From an uncultured Verrucomicrobiales bacterium (GTDB lineage: Bacteria > Verrucomicrobiota > Verrucomicrobiia > Verrucomicrobiales > Akkermansiaceae): 54,357 bases of DNA. The notes below the pieces were generated by a model. It ran no database searches. It saw only the letters and a list, made by a program, of their open reading frames with translations, and had not been told where the DNA came from. The position numbers and the translations under genes are program-made. Positions 8,213 to 16,822 of the stretch are shown here, piece by piece (the stretch's first letter is position 1; every line of letters starts with the position of its first letter). The stretch covers positions 1 through 54,357 of the forward strand of contig CALDZJ010000089.1 of the NCBI GenBank assembly GCA_937944055.1, written 5' to 3'.

Positions 8213-8243
8213 ACCCACAATCAGAAAATTTCCGACTGTGGGT
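8213..8243 (-). terminator. rho-independent terminator of the DksA-like gene
   Basis: Inverted repeat ACCCACAATC (8213-8222) and GACTGTGGGT (8234-8243), 9 of 10 positions paired. Read on the minus strand it is followed by TTTGTTTTAC. It lies 42 bases past the stop of the DksA-like gene. Confidence 0.8.
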
Positions 8244-8285
8244 TGCGGGGGTCTTTTAAAAAAATGAGTCTTTTAAGGGGATGCC

Positions 8286-9107
8286 TTAGTTGAAGCCATA
8301 CTCGCGACTCGAGAAATCACGAGTTGCGTTTTCTTGTTCTTTGGCCGCTTGCCGCTCCACGGTGAGACGGGCAAAGGGCATCGCTTCAAGGCGCGGGTTC
8401 GGGATCTTAGCCCCCGATTCTTCACAAATCCCATAAATTCCCATTTCGAGACGCTGCAACGCTTCTTCGATTTCACCGAGCGCATTTGCTTCTTTAGAAA
8501 GCATCGTCAGTGCGAAGTCGCGGTCATAAGCATCAGAACCGGCGTCACCTTGGTGCATGCCAGAACCGCTCGTGTCGGCACCCTCGGCGCCGTTCTTGAT
8601 GGTGTCATTCTGGATACCATACATTGAGTCCGTGATCTGATCGCGCAAATCGAGAAGACGCTGGCGTTGCTTCTTTTCAAAAACTGAGAGCTTTGCCGGC
8701 TTATCTGGGCGGACGTACTTCCGCTTCACCACCACGGGAGGAAGCTCCTCTTCTACCTTCTCGACCGCCTTAGAAACGCGCTTTACGATTTTTTTCTTCA
8801 CCTCTTTAGCCGGAGCCGGAGTGGCGGTCTTTTTAGCAGCGGCTTTTTTTACGGCTTTCTTGGGGGCAGCGGCTTTCTTGGGTGCGGCTTTCTTGGGTGC
8901 GGCTTTCTTGGCCACCTTTTTCTTAGGAACGGCTTTCTTGCTAGCCTTTTTCTTAGGTGCGGCTTTCTTGGCTGACTTCTTTTTTGGAGCGACTTTCTTA
9001 GCTGCTTTTTTGGCGGCTTTCTTCACTCCTTTTTTCACTGCCTTCTTTGCAGGTGCCTTTTTGGCAGCTTTCTTAGCAGTCTTCTTTTTCGCTGATTTTT
9101 TAGCCAT
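8286..9107 (-). CDS. DksA/TraR-family protein with histone H1-like lysine/alanine tail
   Basis: 273 residues. Residues 1 to about 140 are almost entirely Lys, Ala, Pro and Val in KKAAPKK/KKAVKK repeats, like histone H1 or chlamydial Hc proteins, which bind DNA non-specifically. Residues about 150-273 are a DksA/TraR domain: a coiled hairpin with acidic residues (LSKEANALGEIEEALQRLE) and the family's GICEESGAKIPNPRLEAMPF motif. Of the four zinc-binding cysteines only the first remains (C228); the others are Ser or missing (LTVERQ). DksA-type proteins enter the RNA polymerase secondary channel and affect transcription with ppGpp. A combined nucleoid/polymerase regulator is an inference. A good terminator follows. 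Confidence 0.85.
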   Translation of the reverse strand: MAKKSAKKKTAKKAAKKAPAKKAVKKGVKKAAKKAAKKVAPKKKSAKKAAPKKKASKKAVPKKKVAKKAAPKKAAPKKAAAPKKAVKKAAAKKTATPAPAKEVKKKIVKRVSKAVEKVEEELPPVVVKRKYVRPDKPAKLSVFEKKQRQRLLDLRDQITDSMYGIQNDTIKNGAEGADTSGSGMHQGDAGSDAYDRDFALTMLSKEANALGEIEEALQRLEMGIYGICEESGAKIPNPRLEAMPFARLTVERQAAKEQENATRDFSSREYGFN

Positions 9108-9295
9108 GAAATGATATTGGGGACATTTGCTCTTTCCCTAGGGAGGGCCTACTAGGAGGCCAGACCCTGCGGAAAGGCGGGGACCTTTAGGGCTTTTGGG
9201 ACCAAGGCGCAAGCTGATTTTCCGACAGCTTTCTGCCGCCCCGCCCAGCATGCTCTTGAAATTTACTCTCATCCTCATAGGCTGCGCCTCTCTTT

Positions 9296-10054
9296 ATGGA
9301 TCTGCCTTCCATCCTCGAATCTCTCTTAGTCGCCTCAGAATCGCCTCTCCCTTCATCAGAATTGGCCCGTTTAGTGCGGGCCCGCGCTGCGGAATTTTCT
9401 GAGGATTCTATTACGGAAAACCCCGAGAATGCACCCGCGCCAGATAGTCCGGAACGCGCGCTAGATCTTGATGCACTGGCCAATTGCGGGGAATTAGAAA
9501 TTGAAGCAGCCCTCGCCGATCTCAATCAGCTCTATGAGTCCAGCGGCCGTTCCTTCGTGATCGGTCAGCGCGCGAAGGGCTGGAAAATCTTCACCAAGTC
9601 GGACTATGCGGGCTTTGTCAAACTTCTCTTCCCCGGCCGGAAACCTGAGCGGCTGAGCCCCCCGGCGATGGAGACCCTAGCCATCATTGCCTACCGCCAG
9701 CCGGTTACGAAATCTGCGCTGGAGGCGGTGCGCGGAGTATCCTGCGATGGGATGCTACAAAAACTCCTCGATCGGGAGCTGGTGAAAATTTCAGGCCGCG
9801 CAGATCTGCCCGGCCGCCCCCTCCTCTACGCGACGACCGAGCTCTTCCTAGAGCACTTCGGCATTACCGACATCGAGGAGCTGCCCAACATCGGTGAGCT
9901 GCGCAAGATGGACCTCCCGGATGGAAGCGAAGAAGAAACGGAAGATAAAATCGCCACTCCCATCGCAGACACCGAGACCCAGCTCGCTCTCTCTGCGGTG
10001 GAGAAACCCGCAGATAGCCCTGATCACGAGGCTCAAACCCCTCCTACTCCCTAA
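9296..10054 (+). CDS. scpB: segregation and condensation protein B
   Basis: 252 residues. Shows the ScpB tandem winged-helix layout: MDLPSILESLLVASESPL at the start, then LYESSGRSFVIGQRAKGWKI, then SPPAMETLAIIAYRQPVTK and the ending ELFLEHFGITDIEELP. A 35-residue insert rich in Glu/Ala/Pro lies in the first winged helix (residues 30-60), and the acidic C-terminal tail is disordered-looking. ScpB with ScpA bridges the SMC dimer in chromosome condensation. scpA is not visible here. The pheA gene begins 12 bases downstream, so the two are probably one transcript. The region upstream (9108-9295) is shared with the divergent DksA-like gene. Confidence 0.93.
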   Translation: MDLPSILESLLVASESPLPSSELARLVRARAAEFSEDSITENPENAPAPDSPERALDLDALANCGELEIEAALADLNQLYESSGRSFVIGQRAKGWKIFTKSDYAGFVKLLFPGRKPERLSPPAMETLAIIAYRQPVTKSALEAVRGVSCDGMLQKLLDRELVKISGRADLPGRPLLYATTELFLEHFGITDIEELPNIGELRKMDLPDGSEEETEDKIATPIADTETQLALSAVEKPADSPDHEAQTPPTP

Positions 10055-10066
10055 AGCCGCACACTC

Positions 10067-11134
10067 ATGCCTCTTGACGAAATCCGTAAAACGATCGACC
10101 AGATCGACACCCAGCTTCTCGACCTCCTCGCCGATCGCGCCAAAGCGGTTCACGAAGTGGGCGTGATTAAGAAAAAAGAAGGCTTGCAGATCTATGCTCC
10201 AGAGCGGGAAGACGCGCTGCTTAAGGCTCTGGAAAAGAAAAATGCCGGGCGCCTCCCTGAGCACTCCGTGCGCGCGATCTACCGCGAGATTATGTCCTGC
10301 GCCCTCCATCTAGAAGATGAGCTCAAGATCGCCTACCTAGGCCCGGAGGGAACTTGGACCAACCAAGCCGCGATTAAGAAATTCGGACACTCGGTGGATT
10401 ACCAAGCGCTGGGGAACTTCGCAGAAGTCTTCGATCAAGTGACCCGCCGGAAGGCTTCCTATGGCGTGGTTCCGATTGAGAACTCGACGGAGGGAGCCGT
10501 CTCTCACGCGCTCGACCTCTTCGTGGAATCTCCCCTGCGAATCTGCGCGCAAATCCTGCTCCGTATTGAAAACGGCCTCATGGCCAGCATCCCACGCGAT
10601 CAGATTAAAACCCTCTACTCCCACCCACAGGTCTTCGGCCAATGTCGCCAGTGGATTTTACAAAACTTCCCAGATGCCGACCTCGTAAATGTTTCCTCCA
10701 CGAGTAAGGCCGCAGAAATCGCGCGCGATCGGGCTCATGAAGGGGCCGCTGCGATGGGTGGCCCACTCGCCGCAGAGCTCTACGGTCTCAACATGCTGGA
10801 TGAAGCGGTGCAAGACCGCGCGACCAATACCACCCGCTTCCTCGTGATCGGGGAAGAAACCTGTCCCTCCACTGGCAAGGATCGCACCAGTCTCCTCTTC
10901 TCAGTGCATGATCGCCCCGGCTCTCTCGTGAAGGCTTTACAAGCCTTTGACTCCTTCTCGATCAACCTCTCGAAGATTGAAAGCCGCCCTTCTAAGCAGA
11001 AGGACTGGGAGTATATCTTCTACGTCGACCTGGCTGGGCATTGCGATGATCGCGAAGTGAAAGAAGCCCTTCGGACTCTCGAAACCCATTGCTCGCTCGT
11101 CAAAATTCTCGGCTCATATCCTGACCTTAGCTAA
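10067..11134 (+). CDS. pheA: bifunctional chorismate mutase / prephenate dehydratase
   Basis: 355 residues, the usual P-protein size. Residues 1-85 are an AroQ-type chorismate mutase (IRKTIDQIDTQLLDLLADRA, KKKEG, REIMSCALHLED). Residues about 87-265 are prephenate dehydratase with YLGPEGTWTNQAA, VPIENSTEGAV and the catalytic NTTRFLVIG (near 253-261). Residues about 273-355 are an ACT domain (RTSLLFSVHDRPGSLVKAL) with the ESRP motif that binds phenylalanine for feedback inhibition. It converts chorismate to phenylpyruvate. It follows scpB by 12 bases. A short GCAGGG/CCCTGC inverted repeat lies after the stop but lacks a T-run. Confidence 0.96.
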   Translation: MPLDEIRKTIDQIDTQLLDLLADRAKAVHEVGVIKKKEGLQIYAPEREDALLKALEKKNAGRLPEHSVRAIYREIMSCALHLEDELKIAYLGPEGTWTNQAAIKKFGHSVDYQALGNFAEVFDQVTRRKASYGVVPIENSTEGAVSHALDLFVESPLRICAQILLRIENGLMASIPRDQIKTLYSHPQVFGQCRQWILQNFPDADLVNVSSTSKAAEIARDRAHEGAAAMGGPLAAELYGLNMLDEAVQDRATNTTRFLVIGEETCPSTGKDRTSLLFSVHDRPGSLVKALQAFDSFSINLSKIESRPSKQKDWEYIFYVDLAGHCDDREVKEALRTLETHCSLVKILGSYPDLS

Positions 11135-11229
11135 GGGAAGGCAGGGCTTTTAATCCCACCCTGCTCGTTGCTCGCCCCGAGCCATCCTTGCGAGTGACCC
11201 CTTCGCGCGCCCCTCCCTTGGTAGAAGCC

Positions 11230-13647
11230 ATGCCGACCTTGCATCCAGAAATTCTCTCTTGGTTCGAAAGACGCTCATGGAAGCCTTTCCCCTTTCAAAA
11301 GGACTCCTGGCGCACTTATCTCGCCGGCCACTCCGGCCTCCTCCATGCTCCCACTGGCTTTGGGAAGACTCTCTCCGTCTGGCTGGGTCCCCTTTCCGAA
11401 ACGCTCAGCCGTGGAAAGACCCCACGCCACTGTGAGGTTCTCTGGATCACTCCTCTGCGTGCCCTTGCCAACGATACCCTACAATCACTGCGCGAGCCCC
11501 TCGCAGAAATGCAGCTTGATTGGTCCGTGGAAGCTCGCACTGGCGACACCTCATCTTACCGAAAATCGAAGCTGCGCGAAAAATACCCTTACTGTCTGGT
11601 CACCACGCCCGAGTCTCTCTCCCTCCTGCTCACCTATCGCGACACTCGGGAAAAACTCGCTCATCTGAAGTGCATCATCGTGGATGAGTGGCATGAGCTG
11701 CTAGGCACGAAACGAGGCATCCAAACAGAGCTTTGCCTCACTCGTCTGCGCAAGTGGTCACCTCAGCTCCGCACTTGGGGACTCTCTGCCACCCTTGGAA
11801 ATCTGGAGGAAGCCGCTCGCCCGCTCATGGGGGCTCGCGATTTTAAAATGATCGCCGCAAAGCAGCAAAAGAAGATTGAGATCAAGACCCTCATCCCTGA
11901 CGAGATCGAGTCCTTTCCTTGGTCCGGGCACCTCGGCACCAAGTCGATCAAGCGCGTTTCTCAACAACTCGAAAAAGCGCGTAGCAGTCTCGTTTTTACC
12001 AACACCCGCTCCCAAGCAGAAATCTGGTATCAAGAGATCCAAGACGCTAAACCTGAATGGCAAGATCGCATCGCGATTCACCACGGTTCACTTTCCCGTG
12101 AAGAACGACAGGCGGTGGAATCTGGTTTAAAAGACGGTTCCCTGCGCTGCGTGGTCTGCACTTCTTCACTCGATCTTGGCGTTGATTTCTCCCCCGTCGA
12201 TCAAGTGATCCAGGTGGGATCGCCAAAAGGGATCGCCAGATTGACCCAGCGAGCAGGCCGCTCCGGTCACGCGCCGGGTGAGCTCTCTCGCATCATCTGC
12301 GTGCCCACCAACGCCCTAGAGCTCATCGAGTTCTCCGCCGCGCGGGATGCTTGGAAGCGCCGAGAGATCGAAAACCGCATTCTCCTCAAAAAGCCGCTCG
12401 ATGTCCTTGTCCAACATCTCACAAGCATCGTCCTTGGTGAACCCAGCTCTCCTGATGACTTAAAAGAGGAAATCCTCTCTGCTTATTCCTTTGCTGAACT
12501 TAGCGATGCAGAGTGGAACTGGGCCCTCAGCTTTATCACGAACGGAGGCTCTCTTTCCGCCTATCCCCAGTATCAAAAGGCCGAACTCAGCGAGGGCTTG
12601 CTCAGCGTCACCAATCAGCGAACGGCCCAACTCCACCGCATGAACATCGGGACCATCACCTCTGATGCTTCCGTGCTCATTAAGTTCAGTAGCGGGCGTG
12701 CTTTAGGAAGTGTCGAAGAAGGCTTCGCCTCCAAGCTCAAGCCGGGGAAGCAATTCATCTTCGCAGGACGCCGCCTTGAGCTCATCCGCTTTCATAAACT
12801 CACCGCGACAGTGCGCGCCGCCACCAAAAAAGCAAAAGGAGAAATCGCGATTTGGGGAGGCAGTAAAATGCCCCTCTCTTCTGAGCTGACACAGGCCGTG
12901 TCCCGTTGCCTCCACGGCCCTGCGGATTCGCCCGAACTCAAAGCGGTGGCGCCGATTCTCGCAATCCAGAAAGCGTGGTCCGCCCTTCCTTCAGACAAGT
13001 CTCTCCTCATCGAGTTCACCCGCACACGGGAAGGTGAGCACCTCTTTATCTATCCTTTCGCTGGACGTCTTGTGAACGAGGGCCTCGGCGCACTTGTCGC
13101 CTTCCGACTGGCTCGCGATGCAGGGGAATCGATCAATGTGACTCAGAATGACTACGGATTTTGTCTCGGGGCGGCTCGTGGTCTAAGTCTCGATGAGAAG
13201 ATTCTTCGCCGAGCTCTCAGCAGCGAGAACTTGCTAGAAGATCTTCTGGAGTGCATGAACACCGCCGAAATGGCCCGCCGTCAATTCCGCTACGTTGCTC
13301 GGGTGGCCGGTCTCCTCATCCCCGACATGCCCGGCAAGCGAAAACCCACCCGCGACCTCCAAGTGTCCGCCAATCTCCTCTTCGAGGTCTTCACCAAATA
13401 CGATCCCGACAACCTCCTCCTCGAACAAGCCCGCCGTGAAATCCTCGAACATCAATTGGAAATCGAGCGACTCCAAAAGACCCTCTCCGCCATTCACCAA
13501 CGCCCCTTCCACCTTGTCGAAACAAAACGCCTCACCCCCATGGCCTTCCCCCTCTGGGCTGATCGCCTTAGCGCCTTCCTCCCGGCTGGAGATGCCAGCA
13601 CGAGGTTAGAAAAGATGTTAGCGCAGCTACAAGAAAGCCCGGCCTAA
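11230..13647 (+). CDS. Lhr-like DEXH helicase, ligase-associated type
   Basis: 805 residues from the ATG at 11230 (MPTLHPEILSWFERRSWKPF); a GTG 42 bases upstream is in frame but its added residues look non-coding. Helicase motifs: Walker A APTGFGKT (40-47), DEWH (152-155), SATLGN, FTNTRSQAEIWYQ, and motif VI QRAGRSGHAPG. The beginning and the long C-terminal part without extra zinc or WYL domains fit the ligase-associated DNA-damage-response DEXH helicase group of the Lhr family. That group usually travels with an ATP-dependent ligase and an exonuclease of metallo-beta-lactamase fold, neither of which is here. Its job is presumed 3'-5' unwinding in repair. Confidence 0.88.
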   Translation: MPTLHPEILSWFERRSWKPFPFQKDSWRTYLAGHSGLLHAPTGFGKTLSVWLGPLSETLSRGKTPRHCEVLWITPLRALANDTLQSLREPLAEMQLDWSVEARTGDTSSYRKSKLREKYPYCLVTTPESLSLLLTYRDTREKLAHLKCIIVDEWHELLGTKRGIQTELCLTRLRKWSPQLRTWGLSATLGNLEEAARPLMGARDFKMIAAKQQKKIEIKTLIPDEIESFPWSGHLGTKSIKRVSQQLEKARSSLVFTNTRSQAEIWYQEIQDAKPEWQDRIAIHHGSLSREERQAVESGLKDGSLRCVVCTSSLDLGVDFSPVDQVIQVGSPKGIARLTQRAGRSGHAPGELSRIICVPTNALELIEFSAARDAWKRREIENRILLKKPLDVLVQHLTSIVLGEPSSPDDLKEEILSAYSFAELSDAEWNWALSFITNGGSLSAYPQYQKAELSEGLLSVTNQRTAQLHRMNIGTITSDASVLIKFSSGRALGSVEEGFASKLKPGKQFIFAGRRLELIRFHKLTATVRAATKKAKGEIAIWGGSKMPLSSELTQAVSRCLHGPADSPELKAVAPILAIQKAWSALPSDKSLLIEFTRTREGEHLFIYPFAGRLVNEGLGALVAFRLARDAGESINVTQNDYGFCLGAARGLSLDEKILRRALSSENLLEDLLECMNTAEMARRQFRYVARVAGLLIPDMPGKRKPTRDLQVSANLLFEVFTKYDPDNLLLEQARREILEHQLEIERLQKTLSAIHQRPFHLVETKRLTPMAFPLWADRLSAFLPAGDASTRLEKMLAQLQESPA

Positions 13648-13654
13648 GCCGAGC
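13637..13654 (+). terminator. possible terminator of the helicase gene
   Basis: Inverted repeat GCCCGGC / GCCGAGC with one mismatch and a 4-base loop that holds part of the helicase stop codon; it is followed by CTTTTGATC. Modest strength, located between convergent genes. Confidence 0.4.
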
Positions 13655-13692
13655 TTTTGATCAAGGGATCAGTGGAGGAGCAGCGGGAGCAA

Positions 13693-15528
13693 CTACTTCA
13701 TTAAGGCTCCGAGGAGTGCATTCATGCCCGCAATCACGGAGGAGGGATCTTTGACCAAACCAGCTGCCATGAGCGCATTATCGGTGAGCTGATTGGCAAC
13801 CTTGGTGGCGACTTCCTCGTCCTCTTTACGCAGCTCATTGAGCTTCGCGACAATCTCGTGATTTGGGTTAAATTCGAGACGGGCCTTGGGGTCTGGTCCG
13901 GCTTGGCCCATCGCTTCCATCATGGCGCGCATTTGCCCATTCGGGGCATCTTGCGGAGTGAGAGCCACCACGGGGTGCGAGACGAGCCGCTTGCCCATGT
14001 CAACACTTTCGACTTTCTCGCCCAGCGTCTTGCCCAGCCACTCGACGAGGTCTTTACTCTCTTCTTCGCTGAGTTTTGCGTCATCATCCGGGAGTTCATC
14101 AAGCTCGATTTCTGAGCGATTCGCGCTTACTAATTTCTTCCCCTTATACTCACGGAGGGTCTCCATGATGTAGTCGTCGATATTATCGGTGAGGAAAATC
14201 ACCTCAATGCCGCGCTTCTGGAAAGCCTCGACATAAGGACCTGCTTCCATCGATTTGCGATCAAGTCCGACGAGGTAGTAAATGGAATCCTGCTCTTCTT
14301 TTGCCCGGGTCAAATACTCGTCAAAGGATGTCACCTTCCCCTCATCCGAGAGGCTGGACTCAAAGCGCAGGAGCCCCGCAAGCGCCTCGTGATTCTCGTG
14401 CCCGGTCGCGATGCCTTCTTTGAGAAAACGGCTAAAGCGCTCGTAGAACTCCTCGTGCTTTTCCGGATGCGACTTGGCGTCTTTGGCCAGGTGCTTGATA
14501 AAACGCTTCGTCAAAAGGCTGTTGAGTTTTTTGATCAAAGCGCTGTCCTGCATCGATTCACGGGAAATATTAAGCGGGAGGTCCTCGCTATCGACGACTC
14601 CTTTGATAAAGCGCATCCACTCTGGGAGGAGTCCCTGCGGCTCGGCATCGATCAGGACCTTACGGCAATAGAGGGAGACTCCGGCCTTCATTTGGCCGAA
14701 GCCGAAGCGCTCATGATTCTCATCCGGCGTGAAGAGCAGAGCATTAATATTAATGGGCGCATCTGCGCTGAAGTGCAGAGTGTGGCGAGGCTCATCCACG
14801 GCATGCGCGGTGTATTGATAAAACTCCTTATAATCTTCTTCACTGATATCACCCTTCGACTTGAGCCAAATCGCTTCCACCGTATTGACGCGCTCCCCAG
14901 CGAGCGAAAGAGGGAAGGAAACAAAGCGAGAATGCTTATCAATGATGCGCTTGAGAGTGTCCTGTTTGGCGAAGTCTTTCTCATCTTCCTTGAGATGGAT
15001 CACGATGCGCGCGCCCCTTGGCTGCTCATCCACTTCCGTGATCGTGAAGCCGGTCTGGCCATCGCTCTCCCATTTCAGATTCTCTGCGGATTCATCCCAC
15101 GAATGAGTGAAGACTTCCACCTTCTCGGCGGCCATGAAGGCGGAGTAAAATCCCACTCCGAACTGCCCGATGACGGAGGCATTGGCATCCCCCTTCTCCT
15201 TCATTGCTTCTAAGAATTCCTTCGAGCCAGAGCGCGCAATCGTGCCGAGATTATCGGTGAGCTCCTGGCGAGTCATCCCGATGCCGTGATCGGTGATTGT
15301 GATGGTGCCAGCTTCTTCATCCGTGGTGATTTGAATCTCGAGGGGCAGATCGCCTTGGTAAACGCTCTTCTCGGTCAACTGCTTGAGCCGCAGCTTTTCA
15401 AGGGAATCAGAAGCATTAGAAATCAGCTCACGGACAAAAATCTCTTTATCGGTGTAAAGGGAGTGAATGACGATGTCGAGAAGCTGACGGACTTCGGCTT
15501 GGAAAGATTGGGTCTGTGGTTCGCTCAT
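13693..15528 (-). CDS. htpG: molecular chaperone HtpG (Hsp90)
   Basis: 611 residues, normal length for bacterial Hsp90. GHKL ATPase motifs are visible: ELISNASDSLEKLR, DHGIGMTRQEL, IARSGSKEF and GQFGVGFYSAF. The middle domain has LPLNISRESMQ and the C-terminal dimerisation domain ends NALMAAGLVKDPSSVIAGMN. It is a cytoplasmic ATP-dependent chaperone. It is separated from nuoC by a strong terminator and therefore likely has its own promoter in 15529-15600. Convergent with the Lhr helicase on the other side. Confidence 0.97.
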   Translation of the reverse strand: MSEPQTQSFQAEVRQLLDIVIHSLYTDKEIFVRELISNASDSLEKLRLKQLTEKSVYQGDLPLEIQITTDEEAGTITITDHGIGMTRQELTDNLGTIARSGSKEFLEAMKEKGDANASVIGQFGVGFYSAFMAAEKVEVFTHSWDESAENLKWESDGQTGFTITEVDEQPRGARIVIHLKEDEKDFAKQDTLKRIIDKHSRFVSFPLSLAGERVNTVEAIWLKSKGDISEEDYKEFYQYTAHAVDEPRHTLHFSADAPININALLFTPDENHERFGFGQMKAGVSLYCRKVLIDAEPQGLLPEWMRFIKGVVDSEDLPLNISRESMQDSALIKKLNSLLTKRFIKHLAKDAKSHPEKHEEFYERFSRFLKEGIATGHENHEALAGLLRFESSLSDEGKVTSFDEYLTRAKEEQDSIYYLVGLDRKSMEAGPYVEAFQKRGIEVIFLTDNIDDYIMETLREYKGKKLVSANRSEIELDELPDDDAKLSEEESKDLVEWLGKTLGEKVESVDMGKRLVSHPVVALTPQDAPNGQMRAMMEAMGQAGPDPKARLEFNPNHEIVAKLNELRKEDEEVATKVANQLTDNALMAAGLVKDPSSVIAGMNALLGALMK

Positions 15529-15604
15529 AATGGATCTTGAAAAAAGTTAGGTGGGCGCAAAATACTCGTGAGCTGGAAGCTGTCAATCCCTCCGCTCACA
15601 AAGA

Positions 15605-15636
15605 AAAAAGCCACGCTCTCAGAGAGCATGGCTTTT
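15605..15636 (-). terminator. strong rho-independent terminator after nuoC
   Basis: AAAAGCCACGCTCTC (ends at 15620) pairs with GAGAGCATGGCTTTT (from 15622) with one mismatch and a tiny loop; T-runs flank it on both strands. On the minus strand it follows the nuoC stop by about 28 bases and ends in TTTTTT, so it closes the nuoBC transcript. Confidence 0.85.
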
Positions 15637-15663
15637 TGAAATCTGCTTCTTTGACAAAAGCTC

Positions 15664-16209
15664 TTAGCTCTCTCCTTTTGCGCGAGGCTCACCTGACTCA
15701 CGGGTCGATCCAGGACTGGTGACAAAGGGCCCACCTTCGAGCGGAGCAACGCCACTAAAGGCCACATCCGGCATTTCACTCTCCTTACCAGCGAGCGGAA
15801 AATCTTTGCGCAGCGGGAAATAAGGGAAGCCCTCCCACATTAAGATACGCTCCATCTGAGGATGCCCCGCGAATTTAATGCCCATCATATCGTAAACTTC
15901 ACGCTCGTGCCAGTTGGCGGTTTTCCAAAGATTCACCGCGCTGGGGACCTCGACATCCTCTGCGACTTTCGACTTCACGCGCAGGTGTTTCGAGTCATCA
16001 AGGGTGGCGAGTTCATACACCATCTCGAAGCGAGGCTCCTCTCCCATGTGATCGAGGCTCGAAATATCGAGAAGCATCTCGTAACCGAGTTCCTTGCAGC
16101 GGTTCAAGGTCGCATAAAGAGAGGTAAGGCCCACGTTTATGGTGGTCTCTCCACGAAATTCCGTGGCGTCACTTTGGCCTAAGGCCTCTAAATCAGCTGA
16201 AATACTCAT
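15664..16209 (-). CDS. nuoC: NADH-quinone oxidoreductase subunit C
   Basis: 181 residues. Contains the NuoC / 30-kDa subunit signature: NWHEREVYDMMGIKFAGHP followed by RILMWEGFPYFPLRKDFPL. The N-terminal alpha/beta part (LLDISSLDHMG) fits. The C-terminus has a short Gly/Pro/Ser-rich extension. NuoC is part of the peripheral arm of complex I and contacts NuoD and NuoB. The gene starts 19 bases after nuoB, so they form one operon. No nuoD follows; a terminator does, so this pair is split from the rest of the complex I genes. Confidence 0.95.
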   Translation of the reverse strand: MSISADLEALGQSDATEFRGETTINVGLTSLYATLNRCKELGYEMLLDISSLDHMGEEPRFEMVYELATLDDSKHLRVKSKVAEDVEVPSAVNLWKTANWHEREVYDMMGIKFAGHPQMERILMWEGFPYFPLRKDFPLAGKESEMPDVAFSGVAPLEGGPFVTSPGSTRESGEPRAKGES

Positions 16210-16228
16210 CGTTTAAAAAAGGTCAGTT

Positions 16229-16759
16229 TTAGGCGTTCGCAGGCACAGCTTTTTGAGCCTTAAAGGACTCTTCCTCTTCGATCTTGCGTTGCAGCTTCAT
16301 CAGCCCCTCAATGAGAGCCTCTGGCCGCGGCGGACAACCGGAAATGTAAACATCGACCGGGATCAATTGGTCGATCCCTTGCAGGACCGCATAGCTTCGA
16401 TACATGCCACCAGAGGAAGCGCAGGCCCCCATCGCGATGCACCACTTCGGCTCAGGCATCTGATCCCAGACCCGCTTCACTGCCAAGGCCATCTTATAAG
16501 TCACAGTTCCCGCGACGATCATCACATCAGCCTGCCGGGGGGAAAAACGCATCACTTCCGCTCCGAAACGAGAAATATCAAAGCGGGAGGAAGCGGTAGC
16601 CATCAGCTCAATCGCGCAACAGGCCAGCCCCATCGGCATGGGCCAAAGCGAGTTCTTGCGCATCCAGTTAATGGCAGCATCAAGGCGCGTAAAAATGATG
16701 TTTCCTTCGATCTTAGAATCGTAGGCGGCATGGGAGACCGTGAGATTTTCTTCCGACAT
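16229..16759 (-). CDS. nuoB: NADH-quinone oxidoreductase subunit B
   Basis: 176 residues. The four ligands of cluster N2 are present with the family spacing: C47-C48 in [10 protein letters not shown]113 in [10 protein letters not shown] and C142 in [10 protein letters not shown] (65 and 29 residues apart). NuoB holds the last Fe-S cluster before quinone in complex I, on the cytoplasmic side of the membrane. It is the first gene of a two-gene operon with nuoC. A perfect CRP/FNR-type palindrome lies 46-63 bases upstream of the ATG. nuoA is not next to it. Confidence 0.97.
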   Translation of the reverse strand: MSEENLTVSHAAYDSKIEGNIIFTRLDAAINWMRKNSLWPMPMGLACCAIELMATASSRFDISRFGAEVMRFSPRQADVMIVAGTVTYKMALAVKRVWDQMPEPKWCIAMGACASSGGMYRSYAVLQGIDQLIPVDVYISGCPPRPEALIEGLMKLQRKIEEEESFKAQKAVPANA

Positions 16760-16804
16760 AATGACGGGCAGAGGATAGCTCCGCCAGCACGAGGCTCAAC
16801 CCCT

Positions 16805-16822
16805 TTGTGAAATATTTCACAA
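16805..16822. promoter_or_regulatory. CRP/FNR-type palindrome upstream of nuoB
   Basis: TTGTGAAATATTTCACAA is an exact 18-bp palindrome and contains TGTGA-N6-TCACA, the consensus known for CRP-family regulators in other bacteria. It is centred about 54 bases upstream of the nuoB start codon and between the divergently unrelated pyk 3' end and nuoB, so it fits a regulator site for nuoBC. Which regulator binds is unknown. Its right arm touches the first copy of the 51-bp repeat. Confidence 0.55.

Noticed and set aside
8821..9114. Plus-strand frame coding a very hydrophobic Ala/Phe/Leu protein
   Set aside because: It is the antisense of the Lys/Ala repeats of the DksA-like gene; AAG codons read backwards give Leu/Phe codons.
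11147..11170. GCAGGG/CCCTGC inverted repeat after pheA as a terminator
   Set aside because: The loop is long and no T-run follows on the plus strand.
14389..15213. Long plus-strand frame (274 codons)
   Set aside because: It lies entirely inside htpG on the other strand; no protein family is recognised, and htpG is certain.
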